Origin: Gnomoniopsis sp. IMI 355080
Taxonomy: Eukaryota; Ascomycota; Sordariomycetes; Diaporthales; Gnomoniaceae
DNA length: 64,000 bases
Direction: 5' to 3'
Assembly (NCBI GenBank): GCA_027946555.1
Contig: JAPEVC010000055.1
Location: forward strand, 103,594-167,593
Below, piece by piece: positions 8,902 to 21,200 of the stretch; position 1 is the first letter of the stretch, and every line of letters starts with the position of its first letter. The position numbers and the translations under genes were made by a program. The notes beneath the pieces were generated by a model. It had not been told where the DNA came from. It did no database searches and was given only the letters and a program-made list of their open reading frames with translations.

Positions 8902-10413
8902 GCAGCAAGCATACTTCTCCATGGTCGTGTCCCCATATCTATCATTATTCGGGAACATATGCGTCCTCGCACCACCATCGTCCCACACTTCAAAACTGCT
9001 CCCTCGATACCTTGTCGTGGGGTCTCGCAGGTTGGCAACCGTATAGCTAAAGGCGCTGCCCATAATGCCAATGAAAAAGTAGCTCTTCACGAGCAGGCCT
9101 AGGTCAATGATTGCTTGAAAGTCAAATGGCAACTCCTCAATCATATCAAACGTCTCGGTCGTGTCCATGCTCTTCGCCAGAGCATACTTGCTAGTCACGT
9201 TCCACCCCCTCTCTTTTCCCGCCGCGACGAATGCCTGTATCGATTCCTCATCGCCACAAGCCAAGTACACCAGGGGCTTGGCCCCGCCAGCGTATTTGAC
9301 CCCCTCGTCGTGCTTATACGTCTCCCACGCCTGGTCAAGCGCATCCAAGTCCACGCGGATCTGCTCTTCCGGGGCTGCCCACATATTATCACCCTCGCCG
9401 CGGAAATGCACCGCAAAGAACGACTTGTCCTCGCCAATTTGTTGCAGCATTTGGTCGACAATCATCCTTGGTTCGGGCCGGAATCGCAGCATGCGGCCTA
9501 GGTCATGCCAAAAGATCCGGTCGTGGCCCGTCGGGTCATTGATGACACTGAAGAGCTCGAAATCGGCACGTATGCCAATCACATCGACAGCTTCGGTGCC
9601 TGAGTGCGTACTGCGTGTGAGCTGGTTGTGCACACCCTCGCGGTCGTCTGCCCCGTCGTCCTGGCGACTCTGGTCGTTCTTGTGCTCCTCTCTCAGACGA
9701 CGCAGATTCTCCTCGAAGAACGCATCAAAGGGTTTTCCCGCCCAAAAGTACCCATCACGCTCTCTGAAAAATCGCGCAGAGTGTATGTCGATACTCCACT
9801 CGTTCTGCACCTCCACTCTCCCTTGCTCAATATCCTGGGGTGAAATCATATCCAACCCGGGACACGCGCCCTGCATCGACTCTACGAGATGCGTCTCATC
9901 AAACCACGCCCCAAACGGCCTCTCTGCGTCGTGATTCCCCTGGTTGTACGCGAGGAGGTTGTTCTTCGCGCGCAATGGGATGTTGGGCAATATTACACCC
10001 GCACCTGCCTCGATGGCCATCTTGAAGCACGATTTCACTTGTGAGATGACGCTTGTCAGGCCGAGGTAGATGCCCTCGCATTGCAGATAGACGGTGCCGT
10101 TGCCGTTCTCTTTGAGCCATTTCGTGTGTGAGCATTGTTTGCGCAACGCGCGGAAATCGTCGTCGCCGGTTGGGGTGAGGGAGAAAGTTTGGTCGAAATA
10201 TGTATCGGCCGAGGAGGATCTGGTGGATGGAGATAGGGAGGGGTTGTGGTGATGGTTGTCCGTCTCGCCGTACGTTCCTAAACTTTCGGCGATTATCAGG
10301 GGAAATTGGCTATTCTGCGCTGGGTGAGTTGGCAGGAAACGCGTTCGGAGGAAGAGAAGGGAGACCAGAGCGAGGAGGGTGAGAACGGTGGGTCGTGGGA
10401 GTGGTGCTGGCAT
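8896..10413 (-). CDS. O-fucosyltransferase-like type II membrane glycosyltransferase
   Basis: Intronless on the minus strand; ATG at 10413 gives 505 residues (an upstream TTG-started extension is ignored). A hydrophobic anchor at residues 8-24 (TVLTLLALVSLLFL) is followed by a Ser/His-rich stem. The lumenal domain has CEGIYLGLTSVISQVKSCF, AIEAGAGVILPNIPLR, a basic FAVHFRGEGDNMW motif like the HxR motif that binds GDP-sugar in O-fucosyltransferases, VYLACGDEE, and FFIGIMGSAFSYTVANLRD, which resembles the C-terminal acceptor/donor loop of that superfamily. I infer a Golgi/ER glycosyltransferase of the GT65/GT68-like group; donor and acceptor are unknown. It ends CCL. The coding region overlaps the dehydrogenase by six bases, tail to tail. 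Confidence 0.65.
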   Translation of the reverse strand: MPAPLPRPTVLTLLALVSLLFLRTRFLPTHPAQNSQFPLIIAESLGTYGETDNHHHNPSLSPSTRSSSADTYFDQTFSLTPTGDDDFRALRKQCSHTKWLKENGNGTVYLQCEGIYLGLTSVISQVKSCFKMAIEAGAGVILPNIPLRAKNNLLAYNQGNHDAERPFGAWFDETHLVESMQGACPGLDMISPQDIEQGRVEVQNEWSIDIHSARFFRERDGYFWAGKPFDAFFEENLRRLREEHKNDQSRQDDGADDREGVHNQLTRSTHSGTEAVDVIGIRADFELFSVINDPTGHDRIFWHDLGRMLRFRPEPRMIVDQMLQQIGEDKSFFAVHFRGEGDNMWAAPEEQIRVDLDALDQAWETYKHDEGVKYAGGAKPLVYLACGDEESIQAFVAAGKERGWNVTSKYALAKSMDTTETFDMIEELPFDFQAIIDLGLLVKSYFFIGIMGSAFSYTVANLRDPTTRYRGSSFEVWDDGGARTHMFPNNDRYGDTTMEKYACCL

Positions 10414-10997
10414 CTTGGCATCATGTGGTGAGTTTCCTGAGCTCGACAAGATGCAAAATCGAGCGCGCGAATTCTATAAATTCGATACGCGGGCTTAAGC
10501 GGTTTGTTGTGTTATATCCCTTGCTATTCTCGGTCCCTCCCTTCCTTTCTAATGGCGGTATCTATTGATGTCGCGTACGACTCCCTCGTCCCGCATGTCT
10601 TACATTCCAGTCCAGGGGGTTCAATATTAGTATTGTGGGGGTCAACAACTCTACGCAATGAGCGAAATTCCCTGCTTATCGTTGATGTTTCTGATAGATT
10701 TGGTCCTTGGAAGTCCAGGGAGTGGTGTCAATTGGCTTGGCGACTGGCGAGCGAAGCCTGGAGGCGCTGGGGCAGAGATCGTTTTGTCAGGGAGATGCGT
10801 TCGAGGACAAGACATTCCAACGTGGTAGCCTTTTGATGTTGTCGGGGCCGTAAGCGGATTGAATCAGTGAACAATTTTCGAAGTATGAATTACATATCTT
10901 TTATCTCAGCTGCACCAATTACTACCTACTTGGATTTCCATTGCTGAGCATGTCGGCGCCCTGCTCTCGATAGAATCGACTCTCATCCTCGAGTCTC
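10414..10997. other. Intergenic: promoter of the fucosyltransferase-like gene and 3' region of the CorA-like gene
   Basis: Both flanking genes are on the minus strand. TTTATAGAAT on the minus strand (10471-10480), about 60 bases upstream of the ATG at 10413, is a possible TATA-like element. A 110-codon open frame at 10504-10836 starts with TTG and has no recognisable feature. I see nothing else. Confidence 0.4.
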
Positions 10998-13417
10998 TTA
11001 CCCAGGCCCTTGAGAATCTCCTGGGCCATGACTGACAGCCCCAGTGCGCTCGACTTCTTCCTTGATTGTATGAGCGATCTGTGACGACGTCTGGGCTGTA
11101 AGCCAAGGGCGACGCTCAGTAAAAGGCTTGCGAGTCTCCAAGTTTTCATTAGGAGTAACCGACATATGGCCTGCTTGATGTCGCGCGTGCCTAGTACTTG
11201 GTATGGGCCTCGCCGTAGGCTTAGGGGATAATGGTGAGCTAGATCTCGTTTCGTCATCTTGTTGCCCTTGACCGTCTGTACCAACAGCCGATCCCGCACG
11301 CCCATGCTTGAACATCCAATTCAGAAATTCCACAATAGCAGTGACTACCCTGTGGCGCCAGAAATGGAGGCCACGAGTGGTATTGAGCGAACCGATGAGG
11401 ATGAAGAACGGGACGCAGACGCACGCCGTCACAATCCCAAATTGCCAGTAGTGTTCGTCAGTTGGCACTACCAAGGTAGCAGATACATATTAGTTTTAGT
11501 CAACATTTGTCATTACGAGAACAGGGGGAGAAGAAAAAAAAGACAAACTATTTGTCATGCCAAATACTGACGTTACGAACGTCAGCGGCAAAAAGAATAT
11601 TGAGACCATGGTGAGGAGTTTGATATTGTGTCCCTGTTGAACAGTGATGTCGGAGTTCTCAACTGATTTTCGTGATTCCTGGATGCTGGTCCCTATGAAC
11701 AATTCTTCGCGCAGGTTCTGAATTTCAGCGCGGCGATCGTCAATTTCACCAATCAGGCTCTTCAGCTTGAGGATCTGCTGATTGAAACGATTGCGAAGAG
11801 TGCTCATTTTCTTCCTGAAGTATATGTTGCGTTGGCGCTGCTCCTCCAGAAGCGGCCACAAGGACTTATGATTTCCGGCCCAGACCTCGTCGGTGAAATT
11901 GTCCTCATATGCGTCAATCATGGTCTTGATACTGTTCTTGATAATACCCAAAGTTTGTGTCGCCCAAAAGTACCGGCGCACATAAGTAAACCCGGCGTCC
12001 TCGAATAGCAGCCGCTCCCTGACGTCCGCGTTAAACATGAAATCCAGCGGCGGTGTGACGAGCTTGGTGATTTTATGGTAGATGGCCTCGAAGCGGCCCT
12101 CGGCGTCCACCAATTCGCCCAACAGCGATACCATAAAGGCCTCGACGCCGTTGACATAATGCCGCGTCGAATCGTGGACGTCTAGGCTGCTCTTCCAGTC
12201 CGGATAGCACTGGACGTTGAGAACCTGCCAGGGACCGAACGGATCATATGCGTAGCCGTGCGTGTGGGCTGCGTGAAGGCCCTTTGCGCGTCGGGAACGG
12301 CTTTTGAGCTTCTTGATGGGCGGTCCACCCAGCCACAGCGCGACGACGGAACTGCACCGCGTTATGGCAATGTGGTCCGATCTACGCTCTTTCTGGCTGT
12401 CGGATAGTTGCCATGGCAAGGGCTGGCAATCCTCGCCAATGAGTGTCATGTACTCGAGGTTGAAGACAAAGCTTCGCTGGTGCCTCTCGTCGGCGTGACT
12501 ATTGATGTTAGTGCCTGAGTCAGCTTAGTGTATTGAGGAATTGCTTCTAGGACAACGTGTCTTGAATGTAATCTAGATCCTCATCTTGGCATGTGCAGGA
12601 CCCCAGCATGTGTAAAGATGAATAGGAACGAAATGACGAACAATGCGCGGTCAAGGCTAGCGGACGAGCCCTCGGGCGAGAGGAGATGCCGATACAGCTC
12701 GTCAACGTCAAAGTAACGGTGCATGGTGTAATGGATGGCGCCGAAAAGAATGGGGGATGGTTCTTGTATAATTGATATACGGCCGACTGCATTCCGCTTC
12801 GTTGAGTCTTCCACGTTAGTGGCATTCACGTCCTTGATGGTGTTCCAGATGACGAGCGCATTGTACGGTGGCCGTTCACTCTCGCGCAGCTCAACGGGCA
12901 GTGGTGCACCATCTGTTCCAACCTCGAACACTTGGTGGTGACTCAGGTGGCTGCGGTCCGCTACAGGGCCTTTTTGAGTTGGGAATAGTGTTGGCTTGGA
13001 GAGGAAAGCTGGATCATCGAGGACACCGCGCAAGAGGACCCTAGAGGCAGAGCTGAATTTGAATGATCGTAAATGTGCTCTGAGACCATCGTGGTCGTAC
13101 TGCTGTTTCTCCAGCGGCGTCTGCACATAGTACTCCTCACCGTCTTCTTCGTCGTCGGATCCTTCGCCTGTGGCCCGGGAGGCGGACGACGTGATGACCG
13201 AGTCAAGACCAATTGACTGTTGACGCCAAGGTGGTCGAGAATTAGAGGTTGTCTGTGGGGATGATGCAGACGCTCCCGGGCTCCGGGGCGCGTCTCGCAC
13301 TGGCGAGGACGGAGGGGATGCCGCGGCGAGGAGCAACTCTTCTACACGATGATTTGTCTGCAGGTATGCAGCGTGCTGCTCGTCCCGGCGCTTGATCAGG
13401 ACGTCTAGGTTGTCCAT
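10998..13417 (-). CDS. CorA-like divalent metal (Mg2+) transporter, fungal type
   Basis: Three exons: 13417-12642, 12498-11549, 11467-10998, giving 731 residues. The first intron has a weak GTTCGT donor and the second GTTTGT, but both junctions restore family sequence (DRAFHADERHQRSFVFNLEY and GMTNMPTDEHYWQFG). The long cytosolic N-terminal half includes a Ser/Pro-rich stretch. A long coiled-coil follows (EEQRQRNIYFRKKMSTLRNR, LKLKSLIGEIDDRRAEIQNL), then TM1 (LLTMVSIFFLPLTFVTSVF) ending in GMTN at 572-575, the fungal version of the CorA GMN selectivity motif, and TM2 (FGIVTACVCVPFFILIGSL). The tail is cytosolic, polar and probably phosphorylated. Location may be plasma membrane, vacuole or mitochondrion; the variable N-terminus argues against a canonical mitochondrial Mrs2. 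Confidence 0.85.
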
Positions 13418-14379
13418 GCCTGCCGCCCGTATGAAACGAAACGATCAAATTCGCTTGACGGTTTAAGGATTTGGTACTAGAATCGGAGCATAACCTTGGC
13501 ACCTGTAAATGTAAATTGAGGGGGAGAATATTGACGAGGCTGGGAGCTGAGGTGGAGAATAAGTAGATGCGATAAAGCAGAGCCGCATGCTGGTGCAGGT
13601 GATAAAAAGTGAGATACCTACCTACATAGGGAGGTACTGCACCTAGGGATTTTGGTAGGTTCTGTAAGCAATGCTGCAGGTGCAGCCCCATTTCAATTGT
13701 AAGATCACCACCAAGAAGTACAGTACAATGATACTTAGGCAGTTATGCAAGCGGGGGAACATCATCTAAGGCGCAGTTGTCAAAGCAATTTGTGCAAAGA
13801 CCTTCCACGATGGGAAGAAATTGATTACATAATTCTATTGAAGAACCTAGCAAAGTAGCATCGCAGTCATGACCTTTGTGATCATCTCCCAAAATGAGGT
13901 CGGTGGTTTGTTTACATGGGTCATATTTTTACTATGGTAGAATCAAACAATCTTGTCGAGCGCGCGCCGCAAGTGGACCAATTCGATGTGGCCAATGGGA
14001 ATTGAAATTTGAAACTGTACTGCATAGTATGTTGTGTCCAGGAATAGACTCTACCATTGTCTCTAACGCCTCGGTTGCCTGAAGTAGACGAGACAATTGC
14101 CCCTTGGCACCAATATATTTCAGAATTAGAGGAGGCCCACGACCCATTCTAGGTTCCTGAATCGTGCAACCTGCGACTTGATTAGCAGGTTCGGTAACTG
14201 TGGATGTATACCTATAAGAAGTGATCACTTTCTGCAAGATGCCTTCGAAATTCAAGCTGGCCCGTCACCCTCCTCCTACATCACGCGCCTGAATTACATA
14301 CAACCTTGGAAGCCTAAGACGACATCCATCCGAAACCTTGTCTTCATCAAATTCTTTCTTATCCAAAGAAAACGGCATC
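13418..14379. other. Divergent intergenic region
   Basis: Lies between the CorA-like gene start (minus) and the small secreted protein start (plus). Around 13612-13650 there are several near-repeats of ACCTA/TAGGT. No gene is supported. Confidence 0.4.
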
Positions 14380-14553
14380 ATGCAAATCTTTACTGTCTTT
14401 CTAGTCGCTATGGTTTCCAGCGTTGCCTCTGCTGGTGGGTGTTTTTGCTCAGCTGCCAGCGGCGGCGTCTGTGAAGACTTGACGCCAAAGTCCGGCCAGA
14501 GCTGCACCGATGTTTGCAACGAGCACTTTGGAGGTGGCTCCTCTCTATGTTAG
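14380..14553 (+). CDS. Small secreted cysteine-rich protein
   Basis: 57 residues from ATG 14380 (context GGCATCATG) to TAG 14551. The first 18 residues, MQIFTVFLVAMVSSVASA, form a textbook signal peptide with an AxA cleavage site. The predicted mature peptide has 39 residues with six cysteines spaced C-x-C-x7-C-x10-C-x3-C-x10-C, rich in Gly and Ser, with the last cysteine at the C-terminus. Even cysteine count, small size and secretion suggest a disulfide-stabilised apoplastic or antimicrobial/effector-type protein, but I recognise no named family. Just after the stop, GTATGG...TACAG at about 14561-14613 looks like an intron in the 3' UTR or of an alternative ending. It stands alone between two unrelated genes. 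Confidence 0.6.
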   Translation: MQIFTVFLVAMVSSVASAGGCFCSAASGGVCEDLTPKSGQSCTDVCNEHFGGGSSLC

Positions 14554-15390
14554 AATGGGTATGGGATTTCGTTCCTCCTTGGTTCTCTGTGTTTCTAATG
14601 ATCCTTTGTACAGATTAATGTCACTGGGAAAGGAGGAAAAACAATCAAGCATTCCTACCAACCTAGGTATGCAAATGGTCTTTATCATTGAGCACTGGAC
14701 GACGTGGATCTGTAACGGCTTGGAGCGTGTATATTGTTGCAAATAATCGGGAAATACATTTTCGGTCATGATAGCCAGGTGCCTCTACTTATGTCAATTA
14801 CTGATTACCGATCTAACCCCATGTCCAAAACTGTGTTTACTCTGGGTCAGCGGTGACTCTTCCCAAGTTGCTTTGTAAGGCTTGCTGGCTCAGAATATGC
14901 CGTACAGGGTTTCTTGCTACTTCGATGAACACATCGGAGTTGGGGGTTCCGTTTGTTGCTTTCGCAGCTCATCTGCGATCTTAGAGGCATATGTTGAAAT
15001 CTAGCTTCTCATCTGACCGGCCTAAGATAGAGCCTCTCAAGCTAAGTTAGTTGCGCAGGACCTGCTTTGTAGTCCCATTCTATACACCTCGCTTAGGTGT
15101 GAACGAAGCGGATGTCCTTGGCGTAAGACGGGGCTAACTATTGTGAGCGGTAAATGAGATGGGGGCAGGAGAACGTTTCGAAGTCTCGGGATTTCGTTTC
15201 GTTACCAGGCAATATTCTTGTCAGTAATGAAGACTTGGTAGCAAATCATCTCGGACGCCGCGTCTTCGTCGGGGTCAGAGTGCTCGAATCTTGCCAACCC
15301 AACTTTTATGCCGAATGGCCGAATGGCGGATAATTATTATAAGACGAAAATATGCTATCATTAACAAAGATAGCCCTTGTGCGCTGATAT
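14554..15390. other. Intergenic, no gene seen
   Basis: Convergent region between the small secreted protein gene and the kelch gene. Only short unrelated open frames; I see no RNA gene or repeat. Confidence 0.4.
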
Positions 15391-15805
15391 CTACGATCTT
15401 TCATCACCACCTAAATCCTCTGCGCTCTCCCGGAACGCGCTCTTCCGACTCCCGGGCCTCGGGGCCTCTGTCCTGGCCTCCACCGGACTGACCAAGACTC
15501 CGTGCATAGTCCTAGCCCCTACGTAGTCCTCACCCTCTGCCGTCCCATCTGTTGGCGGACTTACCATGCTGGGCAGCTGTGCCGTCTGATTCGCAGCCTC
15601 GAGCACGCCCTCCTCCAAGATAGGTGGACTCGCCACACGGTTTCCGGTCGTTGTCTGGCTCCGCGGCGGCGGCGCAATGACCGCATCCATAGTGCTGACC
15701 GTCGCTGGGTCCGAGGTGTTGCGCAAGTGCGAGCGCTCACGCTCGCTGAAAGCCGAGACACCCGAGTCGCCGCGCGGTGAACCAGAAGGGAGCTCGGGGA
15801 GATCC

Positions 15806-15837
<32 letters not shown>

Positions 15838-18270
15838 ATTGTTGGCGGCGGCGGCTGCTGCTGCTGCTGCTGATGTGGGTTGCGAAGAAGATCCGGCTAC
15901 AGAGGATGCGCCTCCGCCATGTGAAGTCGAAGAGGGAGGGGGTGGAGGCCCAGGTGCGTTGCGTGCGAACGAGGTGCTGCTTACCATGCTGCCTTGGTCC
16001 GTAGCTTGCATGGAGCTCCATCCGAGCGAGCTGGCATCGCGTGGGTGATTACCGCTGAGGGTGCGTTGGACGATGTCGCTCGGGGTCATCGGATTGTCAG
16101 AGAGTTCAGCAGGGCTAGGCGTTGCTAAAGCAAAGAGAAGGGAGCACTTAGCGTACAATTCTTTGTGTCTTGAACTAGATGGATATGCTGACTTACCTGG
16201 TAGTTCAACAATTTCATTGTTTGCCACTTCGTGTGGTGAGCGTTGATGTTGCTGTTCGTAGTACGATCCGAATGCGGGCTGTTGCGTATAGCGTAAGCCC
16301 ACGTCTGGATCTGGACTGCCGGGTTGGAAAACTTCATCACTGGTGGTGACGGTCTCCGACTTGGCTCCCGAGGTTTCTCGCTGGCCGTTGATCCAAGACA
16401 TGATGCGACCGCCATGCTCGTTATCAGAGGCCTCCGATACGCCGCCATTCTTCTTGAGCAACCTGCGACGTCTCCATAGCACGATACCGACGGCGATGGA
16501 TGAGATGAGAATGAGGCCCAGGAGAACTCCCAGGAGAGGTGGGAGGAATTTAGGCACACTACTGCCACTGCTGTTGCTGCCGCCTGTCGAGGCAGTTGAG
16601 CTCGTGCCTGGCGCTGTTGTGGTGGCCGGGGAATATGGGTAGTAGGTCGTGATTTTCGAAGTAGCATACGCAACTTGAAATACGTCGCCAAGTGCCGAAT
16701 CATCCCAACTGGAAGGCTTGGTCACTGTGGCGCCGCCAGACCCGTCGCCTCCGACTGCTTCAAAAACGACACTGGGGACCGAGTAATCTGACCATACAGT
16801 CGGGTCATAGCTGTCTAGCCACGTGGCGGAGCTCACATTGAACAGTTGGACGATGTCGGTGAGACATTCGTAAGTATTTCCTCCCGTTTGAGCTCTGTTT
16901 CCGCCAATGACTAGCATCTGGTCAGGATAGGGCATCACGCACTTGTGTCCTGCGCGAGCCTTTCCAGTTCGGGCGTCGCTGAATTTGTTCCATGTGAAGC
17001 TTGGGAGAGAAAGAACCCAGACCGCATCGTTCCAAGCAGAGTCGACGGACGCATTCAGACCGTCGTAGCCTCCATACCAATAGATGTTGAAACTTGAATA
17101 ATCTTCTGCGGGTTGCATGACAGCGCAACCTTCTGTGAGTTGTCCTGGACCTGAACCAGTGGTAGACTGCGTATACCAGGCCTTATTCGCAATGTCATAG
17201 ATGTCAATGTCGGTCATGAACGCAGGGCTTTGTGCTACCTATAGGGACACGAAAGACATTAGCCCAAAGTCTATCATGACAGGTAGGAGTTGGAGCTTAC
17301 ACTAGCCGTGGCGTTGATAGATACACGATTATCAGTAACGAACTCGGGATCGACCACGCCTCCCAGAGCAACCAGAATACCTTGCTCTCCAACGGGGACC
17401 CAGACCAGCTCTGGGTTCGCCCGCCCCGATATGCTATCTGGCAGTGTGTAATTGGTGAAGCTTTCCTGGTTCTGGGTGGAAAAATCAAGCGAGATGAGCG
17501 TATTCGACACGTTGACCGCGGTCGAGGATATGTTTCCATTTGGAAAAAAGATCTCGCCCCAACTAGGACTATGAAGGCCGGAAAAATAGAAAGACAGATT
17601 TTCCGAAGGCACGTTGGCTGCTCCGCCGTATGCGATGTATCGTGTGCTGATGTTTCCAGTCCTGCTTATTTCGTACGTTTTGGGGCCAGCTGCAAAGGCC
17701 GTCGCGTCGACTGCATAGTCTGAGATTTGGTATTCCCAAACCACGTTGTCGGATTCCGGGACTAACGTATCGGTATCTTGGGTCATCCCGCCATAGAGGA
17801 ACCACTCAAAATTGTTCGCGAGCATCGCACCATCATAGTACAGGTTCGCCGATGAGCCTTTGGATACATTGCCAAAGAGGGCACTGATGTTTTGCGAGAC
17901 GGTGAAGGGAACAGAGAGGTTAAGCGAAAGTGAAAAGGTCCCGAATGGAGAATCTGAAATATGGTCAGAATACGACATTCATAATAGCCGGACTAAAAAT
18001 CACGAACGATCCTCAGTCGGTGTCTGAAATGACCCATCATTGTAACCTGGTGTCCAATATAGATCACCGCCATCCATATACACTGTGTCTCTCACGATAG
18101 AGGCTTCGTTCGTCAGCGGACGAGGCCTTGTCAATATTGTCAAGGGCCTTACCTCGTAGGGATTGCCAGGTACACATGGTACTACTGTTTTGGCCATTTT
18201 CCACATCCCAACCGGCGTATTGGGCCAGCCCAACCGAGGCCAACCCCGCTATAATGGGAAGCGAGAACAT
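15391..18270 (-). CDS. Kelch-type beta-propeller single-pass membrane protein
   Basis: Five exons: 18270-18153, 18103-18008, 17953-17301, 17238-16197, 16124-15391; 880 residues. Introns are 49, 54, 62 and 72 nt with GT-AG ends. A signal peptide (MFSLPIIAGLASVGLAQ) is followed by a large extracellular domain with kelch-like blades (DTVYMDGGDLYWTPG, WFLYGG, YWYGGYDG, MLVIGGNRAQTGG) and many N-glycosylation sequons. A single TM lies at about 520-544 (FLPPLLGVLLGLILISSIAV) with a following RRRR stop-transfer. The cytosolic tail is disordered: PPPPP, an Ala9 run, an Asn12 run and many Ser/Pro. Fungal proteins of this layout are proposed wall or polarity sensors; function here is inference. The fourth intron is 72 nt and stop-free in frame, so retention would add 24 residues just after the juxtamembrane region. 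Confidence 0.85.
15806..15871. repeat. Trinucleotide repeat encoding Ala/Asn runs
   Basis: On the + strand a near-perfect TTG/GTT tract (15806-15844) continues into GGC/GCT triplets to about 15871. Read on the coding (minus) strand it gives a run of nine alanines followed by twelve asparagines in the cytosolic tail of the kelch protein. Such tracts are length-variable between strains. Confidence 0.9.
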
Positions 18271-21200
18271 GGTCGCCCCCGGTATGGCAGGTTCAATGCG
18301 ACGACGGTTATGCTGATCTGGACAACTTCACACCAAATAAGAAACACCCAAGAGTGAGAAAGCTCAGATGGGAACTGCTCTGCAAAGACAGAAGAAAATG
18401 CAAATGCGGGTTGGTGAGATCGAAGGTCAGTTGTGCCAAGATGATGTAGACTTGTGCACGATGTCCAGAAAAACGCGCGAATATAGAATATGCAGTATTG
18501 ACCAGTATTGACCCAAAAAAGGTGGAGGCTCAAGAAGAACTAGGCGTCGTTCGTATAGGCCACAGCCAAGTCACGCAAGTCGGATAAGGAACAAGTCCGC
18601 GGCAAGTAGACGCACCACTTGTGAGCCTCTGGCCAGGGCAGGGCCTCTGGTAGCGACTGCAAGACGGGATTTGGGCAGCGTTTGACCGGTTGTTTCAATA
18701 TGTGAAATTTGCATAAGTTGAGTTGAATATCATGAAGCCCAAGAATTCCTTACGACTAGGCGAGTCTGCGTGCCCGAGCAGGTAAGGTAATCATCAACAA
18801 GCACCCGTCTTTGAAGAGGGTGGCGAAGCGAAGTCCCAATAGCCCTATGATCTGCAAGTGTGGTGGGAAAGGTGTGTTGCTCCAGACCAATTGAGTATCG
18901 GCTGCAGAGCCTGATTGTTACCGGGCTAGTCGAGACTTCGACGCTGATTGTTGCATAGTGGGTAAGAAAGAGATGGACCATGAATTGTGGGATGGCAGGG
19001 ATGAGGCACAGCATCGATAGTGCACAGATGTCCTTGTATCGCGGTGGACAAGTTTTTTTGCGGCTTACTGTGTACAGCCGCAGAACACTTGGCTTTCGTG
19101 GCTTCGAAGGATTTGCAACCTTGCCGTCCAACTGACCATTTCGCCTTCCTGCCAGCCAGCCCACCTATCTGGCTATTCGGATGGGCTTCGACGTTGTGCT
19201 TCCCCCGTTGCAAGCTCACTTCTATTTCGAGCAATAGAATTGTGAATCTTGCACAAGGAGACATTTGCATGTACTCTGCCAGTGCAGCGCAGCCGACGTG
19301 TCTGCATAGACGGCTGTCGTGCCTTATCGAGCATGGACATGCATGCAAGCGGCCTGGACGGTCTCTACGGCCTGACTGCATGGGATGGTGGGGCAACCCG
19401 GCAGCCCGGGCGGGGCCCCAGGTTGGCAGGTTGGCTCCATCTTTCTGGCCTTTGCATTCGCAGCGCTTGACCCACTGTTGCACAAGTGTGCATGTGTAGG
19501 ATTATGAGAGCTCTGCGAAACTCAAATACAACAGTAGCCCGCCTCGGGATTTTCATCAAATGGGTGCGATCGACAAGCCTTTGTCAGGCCATGTTTGAGT
19601 CTTGATCCGCCGCCACCGCACGAGCGAACATGGTCTTGACACATGACCTCGAAGACAACCTCAACCAACGCATCCCAGTTGATGGCCTCGGACTGGCCGG
19701 TCGTCTAGCACACCAGAAGTGAGCAACTTGGACCCAAGCGTGCAGGAGCAAAAGAAAACAAAAGCAGGCAGACAAGACCTAGAAGCATTGCATGGCCGAG
19801 GTGTGCCTGTTGAATCAAAGTTGGCGGAGGGAGTGAGACAAGAACAAGGCAAATATATCCTTGCCCCCCTCTTCGAATGGTCCTTTCGGGGTGTGCCGAA
19901 CAAATAAGCCCACCTGCCGCACAGGGTTAGATTACGTGAGTACAACCACACGTGAACGTCCTAATTCGACTGCATTTCCCTCAGTGGGTGGCTCGAATCT
20001 ACTTCACTGGTGCCCAGAGAACGGAGAACGCTGTGCTTCTGGTTGCATTCAGGAAGGCGGGGCTCGAAGGATGTTCTCGACTTTTCAGCCGCAAATGTGG
20101 GTAATTGAGCTCGACTAGGACCGATACCGCTCCAATGGGGAGACGGCTATGTTCCCACCAGCTGGTGCCGTCAACACCTGCGAAGCTGCTCGTTATTATT
20201 GATGCTATTTCACTGTTGTTGAAATATCATGAGAGTTCGATCTTCAACCGAAGGGCAGAGGATCTAGGTGGTACTGTAAGTTGCAAGCAGTTGGACTGAA
20301 CAGCGTGGTGTGCGACATCCTCGTGGTCAATGACAAGCAAATGCGCAAGGCTTGCCGATCTTGACATGTTGGTTCGCTTGATCGGGACGATGACTAGAGG
20401 AAACGTTCCGTCAAGTGGCGTGAGCCAGCGGTGAAGTGGATGAAGATGGAAGGCTGTGCGCTTTGGCTGCTCATGGGTGAGGATGTCGTCGGGAACAGCG
20501 CACAGACAATGCCGTGAAAGCATGGATAATCCTAGTGGAGATGGACAGAATCGGCTAGTGCAGCCGGAGTCCCGAGCCAATCCGGTAGGCGCCACTGGAC
20601 CCGCTCTTGACTACACCTCTTCTTCCCCAGCCATTTCCCCTCCCAACTGCATTGTTACACTGCGTGCACCAACAGACCAAGCACGGCCTTTTGGATCGAT
20701 GGTATCCATATTTCGGCTTGGGCGACCCGCCAACATGTCCATTTGTGTCGCTGAGCAGTCGCATCCGATGACACCTTGTTGTGGAGGGGCGGGTGAAGAC
20801 GACATCTGTCTTCCGCTCCCAGTCCCCTCCCACCCACTTGCGCAGTCAAGTGGGCAAATCCAACATGCTCCGGTGATCGCTAGCTCGTAATGGCCTTTGC
20901 TACGTATCAAGATACTCATTCGCATTGCCAATGAGAGTCTGAGGGCGTCGAGGGCGTGGTATCCAAGTCATGACTACGGCTTACGAGACTGAGTATACTG
21001 GCACCACCGTCCAATCAAGAGCGCTGGTGGGGCATGCATATCCACAAATCAGCACTAAAGCGCACTATTGTCACCCACGCTTACAATAAGCCGCCATACC
21101 ACTTGCTGCGATCGGAAAAAGAAAAGCTTCAACATGCATATTGCCCATGCGAGAGTCTCGTCGCTCGCTTCTAGAACAACACCCGGAGAGCGAAAGAGAT

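Noticed and set aside
19020..20890. Open frames of 144-159 codons in the gene-poor region
   Set aside because: Composition is unlike the real genes here (many Cys, His, Trp, Arg scattered), equally long frames occur on the other strand, and no splice-consistent extension was found.
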